Shown here: piece by piece, positions 45,921-55,346 of the stretch
Position numbering within the stretch: position 1 is the stretch's first letter
How the letters are laid out: each line of letters begins with the position of its first letter
Source: Paraglaciecola sp. T6c
GTDB lineage: Bacteria > Pseudomonadota > Gammaproteobacteria > Enterobacterales > Alteromonadaceae
DNA length: 64,000 nucleotides
NCBI RefSeq assembly: GCF_000014225.1
Contig: NC_008228.1
Location: 2,728,001-2,792,000, forward strand
Reading direction: 5' to 3'
The notes under the pieces: model-generated
What the model saw: only the letters and a program-made list of their open reading frames with translations
Told to the model about the DNA's origin: nothing
The model's database searches: none
Position numbers and translations under genes: made by a program

Positions 45921-48770
45921 TTATGCAATGGCATCTTGGCTCTTTTGCTGACTCACATCATCAAGTAATAGTAATAGCGAGTGATAAGGAATTCCGCTGT
46001 GCTGACTTAGCCCTATCTCGCACGTGCGACTATTACTGTAGCCTGCAGTGCAACTAGCTGGTATTTGATCCTTTAAATGGCGCAACGCGCTGGCATTTAG
46101 CTCAGGAACAAACATCCCTTTGTCCCCCGCAAAACCACAACATTCAATGCCTTGGGGCTCTATCACTGTTTCACTGCAGGTTCTTGCCAACGCCTGTAAA
46201 TACGGTGCAAGGCCCATTTTACGGCTGCTACAGGTAACATGCAGCGCGACAGGCTCGATTTGCGCGGTAATCTTTAAATCGGCGATAACGTGCTTCACCA
46301 TAAACTCGCTAGTCTCGAAAATTTGCAACCCTATTACATCTTTCAGTTCTTGGATTTGTTGCTTGCAAGGGCTAGTGTCAAACACAATGGGTATTTTTCC
46401 ATCGCTGCTAATATCCCTTAATTGCTCAGCTAATTGTTCACCCTTTTGCTGGGCCAAATCAGGGAAACCTTTACTGCTAAACGGCATACCACAACACAAT
46501 TCATCAAGCTTTTCAGGCAACATGACCTGATACCCTGCCTTGCTAAAAATAGAACGGGCGGCATCATATGTAGAGCGTTTCTCATTGTCTGAAGCAGCGG
46601 CCCCCATGTTGCGACTGGCGCAGCTCGCAAAATAGATGACTTTCTTGGCTTTAAGTGCACCGTCAATGGTTATTTTTTTCCCTTTACTGGGCCACTGACT
46701 TTGCCACAAAGGCAGATTTTTCGTAGATAATCGGTGCATTTTAGCACCTATCTTGTTAGTTAAAGGATCTCCTAGCAGTTTGGTGGCACTGCTTGAGAGC
46801 GCAAAACCAACTCCCGCAGATTTACTCACCAGCGAGAAGTGTTCTGCACTGAACTTAGCGATTATTTCGCCGACGTTTGTTTGTTTTTCACTGCGTAACT
46901 GCCTAATTAAATCACCTGTATTGATTCCCACGGGGCATCGCTGGGCACACAGCCCAGTCGCTGCACAGGTATCTATGCCCATATACTGGAAGTCTGTCTC
47001 TAACTGTTGCAGCTCTTGGGTTTCGCTGTCGGTCACAATTTCTGCTTCGCGCAATTGTTGTATACGCCGCCAAATCGCAATGCGCTGTCTTGGGGTATAA
47101 CTCAACGCTTGGGATGGGCACACAGCCTCGCAAAAACCACACTCGATACATTTATCGACTATTTCATCGGCTTTTGGCAGGAGTTTAAGGTTTTTGATGT
47201 GACTTTGGGCGTCCTCATTGAGTATCACCCCCGGATTCAAAATTCCCAGTGGGTCAATAATGTCTTTGAGTCTTTTCATCACACTGTAGGCTTCGTTCCC
47301 CCACTCTAACTCAACAAAAGGGGCCATGTTTCTGCCCGTGCCATGCTCTGCTTTAAGTGAGCCCTTAAATTCCACCGCTACAAGCTGAGCGACTGCTTGC
47401 ATAAAATCATCGTAGCGCTGTATTTCACTCTGATCATCAAATGCTTGGGTGAATACAAAATGTAAATTTCCCGCAAGCGCGTGACCAAATATGATTGCCT
47501 CTGAGTATCCGTACTGATCAAATAATTGATGTAAACGCTGGATCCCCTCGGCCATATTTTCGATAGGAAAACACACATCTTCAATAATCACAGTTGTGCC
47601 CGCTTGACGCACCGCACCTACTGCGGGAAACGTACCTTTTCGAATCGCCCACAATTGCTGATTGAGTACAAGATCACGACTAAACGCAATAGATTGCACT
47701 GGCGCATAGGGGACTATACAACGCTCGATATTAGCGCAATTTTCCGCCAACGCTTCTTGGCTGTCGGCACTGGTTTCAATGAGCAGCGCAGTGTAACCAT
47801 CATAAGGCGTACAAAATGCATCTGGCAGCCCTGGTTGGCCCTTCACTGAATTAAGCGCCCGCTGATCCATCAGCTCCACTGCATCTACGTTTTGCTTTTC
47901 AAGCGACTTTACTAAAGCACAGGCATGTTGAGCACTGGCAAATAAATACAGACCACTGGCTTTGTGTTCATGCTCTACAACGGTTTGGTAAGTAATGTCG
48001 GCGATAAAGCCAAGCGTTCCCTCAGAGCCAATCATCAAATGCATCAGCACGTCCAGCGGCTCCTGATAATCGATTAATGCATTAAGGGCATAACCACAGG
48101 TATTTTTAAGGCGGTATTTGTGGGTAATTAACTCGCGTAATCTTTCGTTCCCTTGGCACATTTGGGCCAGCATTTTAACCTCGTTCAGTAACGATGAGTG
48201 CGCCTCGCGAAACTGCATCTCACTGCTAGCATCACTGGTATCGACCACACTGCCGTCCGCTAAAACTATGGTCATATCCTTTACAGTGTAATAACTATTG
48301 TGCGCTACGCCGCAGCACATACCGGAGGCATTATTGGCTGCGACCCCCCCAATTTTACAGCTATTGATAGAGGCTGGGTCGGGCCCAATTTTACGACCGT
48401 AACGTGCCAGTATCCGATTAGCATCGGCACCAATGATGCCAGGTTGCAGCTTGATGCGAAGACCGTCATCGAAGATCTCATGTTGGCGCCAGTCGTCAGT
48501 TAACGTAATGAGCACTGAATCAGATATCCCCTGCCCTGACAAACTCGTACCTGCTGCTCGAAATGTAACAGCCACCTGAAATTGATGACTCAGGGCAAGT
48601 ACTGTTTGTACCTGTCGAAGGTCTGATAGTTTTAGGACGAGCTGAGGAATGAGTTGATAAAAACTTGCGTCTACTCCGAGTGCTCTGCGCCGGCTAATAT
48701 CTTGAATAATCGCCTCAGGAGGTAATAGGGTTTCAATTTCACGCAGGTATTTGACAGGCAACGGCGTCAT
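45921..48770 (-). CDS. FAD/Fe-S D-lactate-type dehydrogenase (Dld-II/YdiJ family)
   Basis: 949 residues. The N-terminal FAD_binding_4 domain (VTFRAAGTSLSGQGISDSVL, GRKIGPDPASINSCKIGG) and FAD-oxidase C-terminal domain (SLKAEHGTGRNMAPFVELEW) are followed by a ferredoxin-like segment with CIECGFCEAVCP near 545 and CAATGLCAQRCPVG, and a C-terminal region with two CCG motifs (CCGMPFSSKGF, CCGFAGDKGMF). The length and the LNPGVILN region match the membrane-associated D-lactate dehydrogenase Dld-II of Shewanella better than YdiJ (about 1018 aa, D-2-hydroxyglutarate). Electrons should pass to quinone. A membrane protein gene follows. Confidence 0.88.
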   Translation of the reverse strand: MTPLPVKYLREIETLLPPEAIIQDISRRRALGVDASFYQLIPQLVLKLSDLRQVQTVLALSHQFQVAVTFRAAGTSLSGQGISDSVLITLTDDWRQHEIFDDGLRIKLQPGIIGADANRILARYGRKIGPDPASINSCKIGGVAANNASGMCCGVAHNSYYTVKDMTIVLADGSVVDTSDASSEMQFREAHSSLLNEVKMLAQMCQGNERLRELITHKYRLKNTCGYALNALIDYQEPLDVLMHLMIGSEGTLGFIADITYQTVVEHEHKASGLYLFASAQHACALVKSLEKQNVDAVELMDQRALNSVKGQPGLPDAFCTPYDGYTALLIETSADSQEALAENCANIERCIVPYAPVQSIAFSRDLVLNQQLWAIRKGTFPAVGAVRQAGTTVIIEDVCFPIENMAEGIQRLHQLFDQYGYSEAIIFGHALAGNLHFVFTQAFDDQSEIQRYDDFMQAVAQLVAVEFKGSLKAEHGTGRNMAPFVELEWGNEAYSVMKRLKDIIDPLGILNPGVILNEDAQSHIKNLKLLPKADEIVDKCIECGFCEAVCPSQALSYTPRQRIAIWRRIQQLREAEIVTDSETQELQQLETDFQYMGIDTCAATGLCAQRCPVGINTGDLIRQLRSEKQTNVGEIIAKFSAEHFSLVSKSAGVGFALSSSATKLLGDPLTNKIGAKMHRLSTKNLPLWQSQWPSKGKKITIDGALKAKKVIYFASCASRNMGAAASDNEKRSTYDAARSIFSKAGYQVMLPEKLDELCCGMPFSSKGFPDLAQQKGEQLAEQLRDISSDGKIPIVFDTSPCKQQIQELKDVIGLQIFETSEFMVKHVIADLKITAQIEPVALHVTCSSRKMGLAPYLQALARTCSETVIEPQGIECCGFAGDKGMFVPELNASALRHLKDQIPASCTAGYSNSRTCEIGLSQHSGIPYHSLLLLLDDVSQQKSQDAIA

Positions 48771-49769
48771 TTTATTGTCCTAATAAATCTAGTAAAGGAT
48801 TGAGTTGGGAAGAAAATGGCATTTATGAGCAAAGAACAATAATGCTCAAAACATGCTAACTCGAATAAGAAGGGAAAGAATCGCATCTTGTGGGTAAGGC
48901 ATCAAGTACAAACCATAACAGCTTTTATGCAATTAATTTTATCCAGGGTACTACCCATTTGACAATGACAATTACCGCTAAAGAAGGTTATATCTCACGA
49001 TTGACTACTCAGGATGTCCAAGCTAATCCTAAGCACTGGCCTTTTTACAGTGTAAGCGCCTCTATTAGTTTCATATCTAAGATTAGACCTCATCAGCAGA
49101 TGAACGCTTTTGTGAAATATACTCCTTGGACAAAGTGATTGGTATCAGCGCTTGGCAGCATTGAAGCACTGACTGGTTAAGTATGAAGGTTTGTAAAAAA
49201 GGTCGTTAATTCTTGTTTTGATGTGTTGATCGCCAGCGTAACTGACATGATAAATCAGGCAATTGATCAGTAATTTCGGAAAATCTGTATGCTTTCAACA
49301 TATACAACATCAATACTCACTATAGGTAACAAAGCATGTAGGTTGTTCAATATTGCCCAAAGCCTCTTAAAAGTAAGCGTTGAATAGTGATACAAATGAT
49401 AACAAGGTAAAAATAATGTAAATTAATACTATTAATCAGTCAGTTATAAGACCCGTAAAATATCTTTTAATACCAGTAGCCTAGGCTTAAAACGTTTTGG
49501 GTTGGTCATTTTTGGTGGTCTCTAAGCTGACCAGAAAACGTTTTGACCGTGCTTTATGATAAAACATTATCAAATTATGAAATTCACTATGTTTCATTAC
49601 ATGACCACTTTCAAATATTCGTTAAAAGTGTTTAAAATAGTACACAAGGCGAGCTTAATGTTACGCCAGTATTTTTCGCCTTAAAGGATGATGACTTGGC
49701 TCTTGCAGGTTAGGTCAATTCGAATCGCACATACCGTTTTATCGCCACAGCAAACTGAAGGGTTAGTTA
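48771..49769. other. 1-kb divergent promoter region before pckA
   Basis: The region separates the minus-strand dehydrogenase from pckA. The small open frame at 48890-49138 has no family, no ribosome binding site and unlikely composition, so I do not call it. Two AAAACGTTTT palindromes at 49489 and 49535 are the main structure. Otherwise it is AT-rich with no RNA gene that I can see. Confidence 0.6.
49489..49544. promoter_or_regulatory. Twin AAAACGTTTT operators upstream of pckA
   Basis: The perfect palindrome AAAACGTTTT occurs at 49489-49498 and 49535-49544, 46 bases centre to centre. Between them TGGTCA and TGACCA form another inverted pair. The core resembles LacI/GalR-family operators with a central CG. 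It lies 226-281 bases before the pckA start codon and could allow looping. Confidence 0.6.
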
Positions 49770-51401
49770 ATGAATATACACAAATTGTCCGCAGAGTTAG
49801 CCAAGTTTGGCATTACCGATGCCACTGAAATTCTACATAACCCCTCTTATGACGTATTGTTTGAGGAAACGACACACCATAGCCTTGAAGGCTATGAAAA
49901 AGGTGTCGTGACCGAATTAGGTGCCGTCAACGTGAACACAGGCAAATTCACCGGCCGCTCCCCTAAAGACAAATACATAGTGCGCGATGATGTTACCAAG
50001 GACACCGTTTGGTGGTCTGATCAAGGTAAAAACGATAATAAACCGATTTCTCCTGCCGTGTGGGACGACCTCAAAAGCACAGTGACAAAACAACTCAGCG
50101 GCAAACGCCTGTTTGTGGTTGATACTTACTGCGGCGCAAATGAAGATACCCGCTTAAAAGTACGCTTTATTACAGAGGTCGCATGGCAAGCTCACTTCGT
50201 CAAAAACATGTTCATACGCCCAACAGATGAAGAACTGATTAACTACGATCCAGATTTTGTGGTGATGAATGGCGCGAAAACCAATAACCCAAATTGGCAA
50301 GAGCACGGAATTAACTCTGAAAATTTCGTGGCATTTAATCTAACCGAAAAAGTACAACTGATTGGTGGCACTTGGTATGGCGGTGAGATGAAGAAAGGCA
50401 TGTTCTCAATGATGAACTACTTGCTCCCCCTTAGAAACATTGCCTCTATGCATTGCAGTGCAAATGTAGGAAAAGACGGCGATGTTGCAATCTTCTTCGG
50501 TCTGTCCGGTACCGGAAAGACCACTTTATCGACAGATCCAAATCGCGAATTAATCGGCGATGATGAGCACGGTTGGGATGACAATGGCGTGTTTAATTTT
50601 GAAGGCGGCTGCTACGCCAAAACCATCAATTTAAGTAAAGAAAACGAACCTGATATCTATAATGCGATTCGCCGAGATGCTTTGCTTGAAAACGTGACGG
50701 TTGATGCCGATGGTAAAATCGACTTTGACGACAACAGCAAGACTGAAAATACCCGAGTATCTTATCCTATTCACCATATCGACAATATTGTGAAGCCCGT
50801 CTCGCGCGCAGGCCACGCAAACAAGGTCATTTTCTTAACGGCCGATGCATTTGGTGTGCTTCCTGCGGTATCAAAATTGACGCCTGAACAAGCCCAGTAC
50901 TATTTCTTATCTGGCTTCACCGCTAAATTGGCGGGCACTGAGCGTGGTATCACTGAGCCTACACCGACGTTTTCTAGTTGCTTCGGCGCAGCGTTTTTAA
51001 GCCTTCATCCTACGCAATATGCTAATGTGCTTAAAAATCGTATGCAGGCTGCTGATGCGCAGGCTTACTTAGTCAATACAGGTTGGAATGGCACCGGCAA
51101 GCGCATTTCGATTAAAGCAACTCGAGCCATTATCGACGCAATTTTAGACGGCTCTTTAGATGATGCTGCCACGACCACCCTACCTATTTTTAATCTACAG
51201 ATCCCGCAAAAATTAGGTGAGCTAGACACAGACATTCTTGACCCGCGTAAAACCTATGATAATGAGAGCCAATGGACCGATAAGGCAACAAGCTTAGCGG
51301 GACTGTTTATTGATAATTTTGATAAATTTACGGATACCGATAATGGTAGAGTATTAGTTGCAGCCGGGCCCAGCCTGTTTAGCCATGCTAAAAGCGCGTA
51401 G
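49770..51401 (+). CDS. pckA: Phosphoenolpyruvate carboxykinase (ATP)
   Basis: 543 residues, against 540 for E. coli PckA. The ATP-binding P-loop [14 protein letters not shown] lies near 244-257, with the substrate-binding [45 protein letters not shown] and [10 protein letters not shown] regions. It converts oxaloacetate and ATP to PEP and CO2, the first step of gluconeogenesis. AAGGG precedes the ATG. It is a single-gene unit with a hairpin 36 bases downstream and likely repressor sites upstream. Confidence 0.97.
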   Translation: MNIHKLSAELAKFGITDATEILHNPSYDVLFEETTHHSLEGYEKGVVTELGAVNVNTGKFTGRSPKDKYIVRDDVTKDTVWWSDQGKNDNKPISPAVWDDLKSTVTKQLSGKRLFVVDTYCGANEDTRLKVRFITEVAWQAHFVKNMFIRPTDEELINYDPDFVVMNGAKTNNPNWQEHGINSENFVAFNLTEKVQLIGGTWYGGEMKKGMFSMMNYLLPLRNIASMHCSANVGKDGDVAIFFGLSGTGKTTLSTDPNRELIGDDEHGWDDNGVFNFEGGCYAKTINLSKENEPDIYNAIRRDALLENVTVDADGKIDFDDNSKTENTRVSYPIHHIDNIVKPVSRAGHANKVIFLTADAFGVLPAVSKLTPEQAQYYFLSGFTAKLAGTERGITEPTPTFSSCFGAAFLSLHPTQYANVLKNRMQAADAQAYLVNTGWNGTGKRISIKATRAIIDAILDGSLDDAATTTLPIFNLQIPQKLGELDTDILDPRKTYDNESQWTDKATSLAGLFIDNFDKFTDTDNGRVLVAAGPSLFSHAKSA

Positions 51402-51436
51402 AACACGCTAACCTCATTTACTGAATATTGTTAACA

Positions 51437-51466
51437 TAAGCAGGTACACCTAAGTGTATCTGCTTA
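51437..51466 (+). terminator. Hairpin downstream of pckA
   Basis: TAAGCAG-TACAC pairs with GTGTA-CTGCTTA around a four-base loop, with one mismatch (g/t). A pyrimidine-rich stretch (GCTCCTCTTCC) follows instead of a pure T-run, so it may be a weak terminator. Confidence 0.6.
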
Positions 51467-51648
51467 GCTCCTCTTCCACTTTCAAATTCCGATCCTCTTC
51501 AGCATTACGATTCATCGCTAACTTCATCGCTTACTTCAGCGCTGAATACTGCGCTTTGACGACATTGCTGCTTTTTAATCTTTGAATTTGTGCTATCGAT
51601 CATAACGACATCACAATAAAGTGATGCAGCCTACCTACAGAGGTGCAT

Positions 51649-52005
51649 ATGTCTTATATCGATGGTTTTGTTGTTGCCGTGCCAAGCGCAAATAAAGAAG
51701 AATACAAAGCGTACGCCAAACAGTGCATAAGAATTTTCAGAGAAGAATACGGCGCATTAAGCTGCACAGAATGTTGGGGCGAGGACGTACCTGAAGGCGA
51801 AGTGACTTCTTTTCCTCAGGCCGTACAAGCAAAAGCAGATGAAACCGTGGTGTTTTCGTGGATCACCTGGCCGTCAAAAGAAGTCAGGGACCAAGGCATG
51901 CAAAAATGCATGAATGACCCACGCTTTGACCCTGCTACCGCCCCCATGCCATTTGATGGCAAACGCATGATTTATGGTGGTTTTGAAGTACTCGTAGATG
52001 AGTAA
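51649..52005 (+). CDS. DUF1428-family protein (YbaA-like)
   Basis: 118 residues from the ATG at 51649, which has AGAGG upstream (an in-frame GTG lies six bases earlier). The start MSYIDGFVVAVPSANKEEY and the later ITWPSKEVRDQGMQKCMNDP and FDGKRMIYGGFEVLVDE are typical of DUF1428/YbaA, a small ferredoxin-like alpha+beta barrel protein of unknown function, sometimes likened to dimeric ABM-type oxygenases. It stands alone. Confidence 0.9.
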   Translation: MSYIDGFVVAVPSANKEEYKAYAKQCIRIFREEYGALSCTECWGEDVPEGEVTSFPQAVQAKADETVVFSWITWPSKEVRDQGMQKCMNDPRFDPATAPMPFDGKRMIYGGFEVLVDE

Positions 52006-52381
52006 TTAAGCCACAGTATTGCCCCCTAGTTTTAAGCAGTAAACGCTGAGCAAATGATGCGTGCCTTTTAGCACATCTCGAGCAGCAGCGAATAATGGCT
52101 CGAGTTATAGGTTTGTTCGAGCCCGTCTCAAGTTACTTTAAATATACGCCCTCTCGAAATAACCTTGCCTACATTTTCTATTGCGACAGTTCAATATCCT
52201 TCATTAAATTCCTTCAGAAGAAATAGGGGTAGTAAAAAGCAAGAAGAGTTGGTCAGACACATCAGTGTTAACAAATGAATAAACTTATACCTATTATTGA
52301 TCTAGCTCACATTCGACTTGGTTTTGTTTGGCAATATATTTACCTTTAAAGATGCAGAATATACATTTTATTTTTTAAGAC
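52006..52381. other. Intergenic region, no gene
   Basis: 376 bases. GGCTCGA and TCGAGCC at 52097-52123 form a 7-bp inverted repeat about 90 bases after the DUF1428 gene, without a T-run. The remainder is AT-rich and presumably carries the antiporter promoter; no ribosome binding site is clear before that ATG. Confidence 0.5.
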
Positions 52382-54100
52382 ATGAGTGATGACATGAATT
52401 TAATCGAACTTATTGGTCAGTCCTCTTTTACAGAAATTGCAGTGCTTTTAGTGCTGGCTGCTTCATTGGGTTTTGTCGGCTTACTGTTGCGACAACCTCT
52501 CATTGTTAGTTTTATTGCCGTCGGTTTAATTGCCGGGCCTTCAGTGCTCGATATCGTGCATTCTAAAGATCAAATCACTCTTTTGTCTGAACTAGGCATA
52601 GCGATCTTGCTCTTCCTTGTTGGAATTAAGCTAGATGTAAAGTTAATTAAGTCTATTGGTGGGGTTTCGGTTTTAACGGGGCTAGGCCAAGTTATTTTTA
52701 CGTCCCTGATTGGTTATTTGATCGGTTTATGGCTTGGACTTGGTTACATTACTAGCCTTTATGTCGCCGTTGCGCTTACATTTTCTTCTACCATTATTAT
52801 CGTAAAGCTTTTATCTGATAAACGAGAAATAGAATCCTTACACGGTCAAATTGCTTTAGGTTTTTTGATTGTGCAAGATTTGGTAGTGGTAGTCGCGATG
52901 ATAGTGTTAGCGACTATTGGTATTGGATCTAGTGGGCATGGTGATGCAAATAACTCTTCAGTTTGGCACGTTGCTATATCAGGATTGAGTTTACTGGGTT
53001 TTGTGATTGTATTTGTACGCTACATTGCGAATCCTTTAACGGAAAAACTCGCTAAAGCGCCTGAATTATTAGTTATTTATGCCATTGCACAAGCAGCATT
53101 GTTTGCAGCCATAGGAGATATAGTCGGTTTGGGCATGGAAGTCGGGGGCTTGCTGGCCGGCGTGGCATTAGCGTCAACACCTTATCGGGAAAGCATCGCA
53201 GCAAGACTCGCTCCTTTACGTGATTTTTTGCTGTTGTTTTTTTTCATTGCTCTAGGGGCCACATTAGACTTATCAAAGCTTGGCACTCATTTACCGGCAG
53301 CTATTATTTTCTCACTGTTTGTTTTGTTTGGTAATCCACTTATTGTCATGTCGATTATGGGGCTGATGGGATATGGCAAAAGAACGGGTTTCCTAGCCGG
53401 CTTAACGGTTGCTCAGATTAGTGAGTTTTCGTTAATCTTTATCGCCATGGGCATAGGGTTAGGCCATGTGCCGCAGGACATTTTAGGTTTAGTGACGCTG
53501 GTGGGTATTATCACTATTGGGGTTTCAACCTATATGATTACTTATTCACACCAACTCTATTCTTTTTTTGCTCCGTTGTTAGGTAAGTTCGAGCGCTCGG
53601 GCATACCTCGAGAGGCCTCTACCGATGAGAACTCAGGCAACCAATATCCAGTTATCATCTTTGGTTTAGGAAGACTGGGAACGGCTATTTCAATGCAACT
53701 CAAAAATGAGGGGATTAAAGTCTTAGGTATCGACTTTAATCCGGCGGCGATTAAACATTGGCATCAATTGGGGTTGGATTGTAATTTCGGGGACGCAACA
53801 GACGCCGAATTTATCATTGAACTGCCTCTCAAACATGCACAATGGATTGTGTCGACTATTCCTCATCTCCACACTGGCTTATCCTCTGAAGATAATCGAA
53901 AAACGGTTATTCAGTTAACACGTTCAGCGGGCTACACAGGGAAGTTAGCCGTTATTTCACAAGGTCGTGCCGAAACCGAAGAATTAAACTTACTCGGTGT
54001 TGAATTGGTGCTCGAGCCTTTTCAAGATACTGCAGACCGAGCCGTTCGCATACTTTATGAAGGTCTTGATATTAACGCCACTCAACAAGAAAAGGGATAA
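52382..54100 (+). CDS. CPA2-family K+/H+ antiporter with TrkA_N domain (Kef-like)
   Basis: 572 residues: about 12 membrane helices (ELGIAILLFLVGIKLDVKLI, LGFLIVQDLVVVVAMIVLAT, GMEVGGLLAGVALASTPYRE, GLTVAQISEFSLIFIAMGIG) followed by an NAD-binding RCK domain (VIIFGLGRLGTAISMQLKNE, GIDFNPAAIKHW). It probably exports K+ in exchange for H+ during stress. Unlike the antiporter at 24.5 kb it retains the full GxGRxG nucleotide motif. One base separates its stop from the following universal stress protein, which implies shared translation control and function. Confidence 0.9.
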   Translation: MSDDMNLIELIGQSSFTEIAVLLVLAASLGFVGLLLRQPLIVSFIAVGLIAGPSVLDIVHSKDQITLLSELGIAILLFLVGIKLDVKLIKSIGGVSVLTGLGQVIFTSLIGYLIGLWLGLGYITSLYVAVALTFSSTIIIVKLLSDKREIESLHGQIALGFLIVQDLVVVVAMIVLATIGIGSSGHGDANNSSVWHVAISGLSLLGFVIVFVRYIANPLTEKLAKAPELLVIYAIAQAALFAAIGDIVGLGMEVGGLLAGVALASTPYRESIAARLAPLRDFLLLFFFIALGATLDLSKLGTHLPAAIIFSLFVLFGNPLIVMSIMGLMGYGKRTGFLAGLTVAQISEFSLIFIAMGIGLGHVPQDILGLVTLVGIITIGVSTYMITYSHQLYSFFAPLLGKFERSGIPREASTDENSGNQYPVIIFGLGRLGTAISMQLKNEGIKVLGIDFNPAAIKHWHQLGLDCNFGDATDAEFIIELPLKHAQWIVSTIPHLHTGLSSEDNRKTVIQLTRSAGYTGKLAVISQGRAETEELNLLGVELVLEPFQDTADRAVRILYEGLDINATQQEKG

Positions 54101-54101
54101 C

Positions 54102-55073
54102 ATGAAAAGGTTTAACAAATTCTTATATATATTAAACAACGATTGTCTAAAACCCCCACTTTCATTATTACGCACTATTGCGCTAGCAAAAAATAATCAG
54201 GTCGACCTGACGGTGCTCCTTGTACTCCCTACCCTTTCAATTCCGAATTCGTTTAACACAGAAGGACTGAACCCGATAGAAATTGAACAAGTTATCTTCA
54301 CTGAACAAGAGCAAAAGTTAAAGCAGTTGGTAACCTGTCTCGATGCAGACGTAAACATAAACGTGCAGCTAAAAGTTGGCAAAAGATACCTTGAAATTGT
54401 GCGTCTAGTGCTAGCTGACAAATATGACATGCTCATAAAAGAAGTGGACAAAGCAAACTGGCTCGACCATTTTATCGGTAGTGACGACATGCAGTTATTA
54501 CGCAATTGTCCTTGCCCTATCTGGCTCATGAAGAAAGACGAAAAGCCCCGTTATAAAAATATTTTAGCTGCCGTCGATTTTGATTCTGAAGATGTCAATA
54601 CATGCAACGATGAACTGAATCATATGATTATGAGTCTTTGCAGCTCTATCGCCGTGGCTGAGTTTTCGAGAATACATGTGGCTACTGTTTACAATGCAAC
54701 TCATGCAGGCTTTGTCAGCTTATGGGCCGATAACCCGGAGAAAATCGAAGAAGAAATGCTAGAGTCAGAGTTTCGTAACAGTCGCTATAAAATGGATTTA
54801 CTGTTTGACAACGTAAAGCAAGAAATCGGAGTAGACTCTTTTAATTTTTTGTCATTAATCCCTCATATCGTTAAAGGGACCGCGGGTGAAGAGCTCCCAA
54901 AAATAGCCAAAAAGATAGATGCAGACTTAGTCGTTATGGGAACGGTTGCCCGCACCGGAATTGCTGGATTGGTGATAGGCAACACCGCAGAGACCATTTT
55001 CAATCAGCTAAACAGTTCGGTATTGGCAATCAAGCCTCAAGGATTTGTTTCTCCTATAAAGTCAACGACGTAA
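54102..55073 (+). CDS. Tandem universal stress protein (UspE-like)
   Basis: 323 residues from the ATG at 54102 with AAGGG upstream; the open frame reaches back into the antiporter gene but that part is a shadow. Two Usp domains are visible: residues about 5-145 (KLKVGKRYLEIVR-like QLKVGKRYLEIVRLVLADKY, CPCPIWLMKK) and about 155-315 (YKNILAAVDFDSED, IVKGTAGEELPKIAKKIDAD, VVMGTVARTGIAGLVIGNTA). The second ends with the G-2x-G-9x-G(S/T)-like nucleotide signature. It is translationally coupled to the antiporter and may regulate it. Confidence 0.88.
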   Translation: MKRFNKFLYILNNDCLKPPLSLLRTIALAKNNQVDLTVLLVLPTLSIPNSFNTEGLNPIEIEQVIFTEQEQKLKQLVTCLDADVNINVQLKVGKRYLEIVRLVLADKYDMLIKEVDKANWLDHFIGSDDMQLLRNCPCPIWLMKKDEKPRYKNILAAVDFDSEDVNTCNDELNHMIMSLCSSIAVAEFSRIHVATVYNATHAGFVSLWADNPEKIEEEMLESEFRNSRYKMDLLFDNVKQEIGVDSFNFLSLIPHIVKGTAGEELPKIAKKIDADLVVMGTVARTGIAGLVIGNTAETIFNQLNSSVLAIKPQGFVSPIKSTT

Positions 55074-55346
55074 TGCATGTGAATCGTGTGTTTCCCAGCA
55101 TTCTTAGTGAATTAATAATTGGCTGAATGTAAACCGCTGACAAAAAGATAGAATTAATTTGGATACCAAAGCGGTCAACAACAGGCTGCTAGCTGTTGCC
55201 TTTTAGGCAAAGAAACCTAATCAAATATCGCCAATAGCGACAAAAAAATTGCCCCATATCAAATTAGATTTGCATGCTCTTGATACCATCAATTCACACA
55301 CTCTTCTTTCCAATACAGCTGAATTTCCTAAATATGCGAGGCCACC

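Noticed and set aside
48890-49138. 82-codon open frame in the pckA upstream region
   Set aside because: No recognisable family, poor start context and unlike composition; most likely random.
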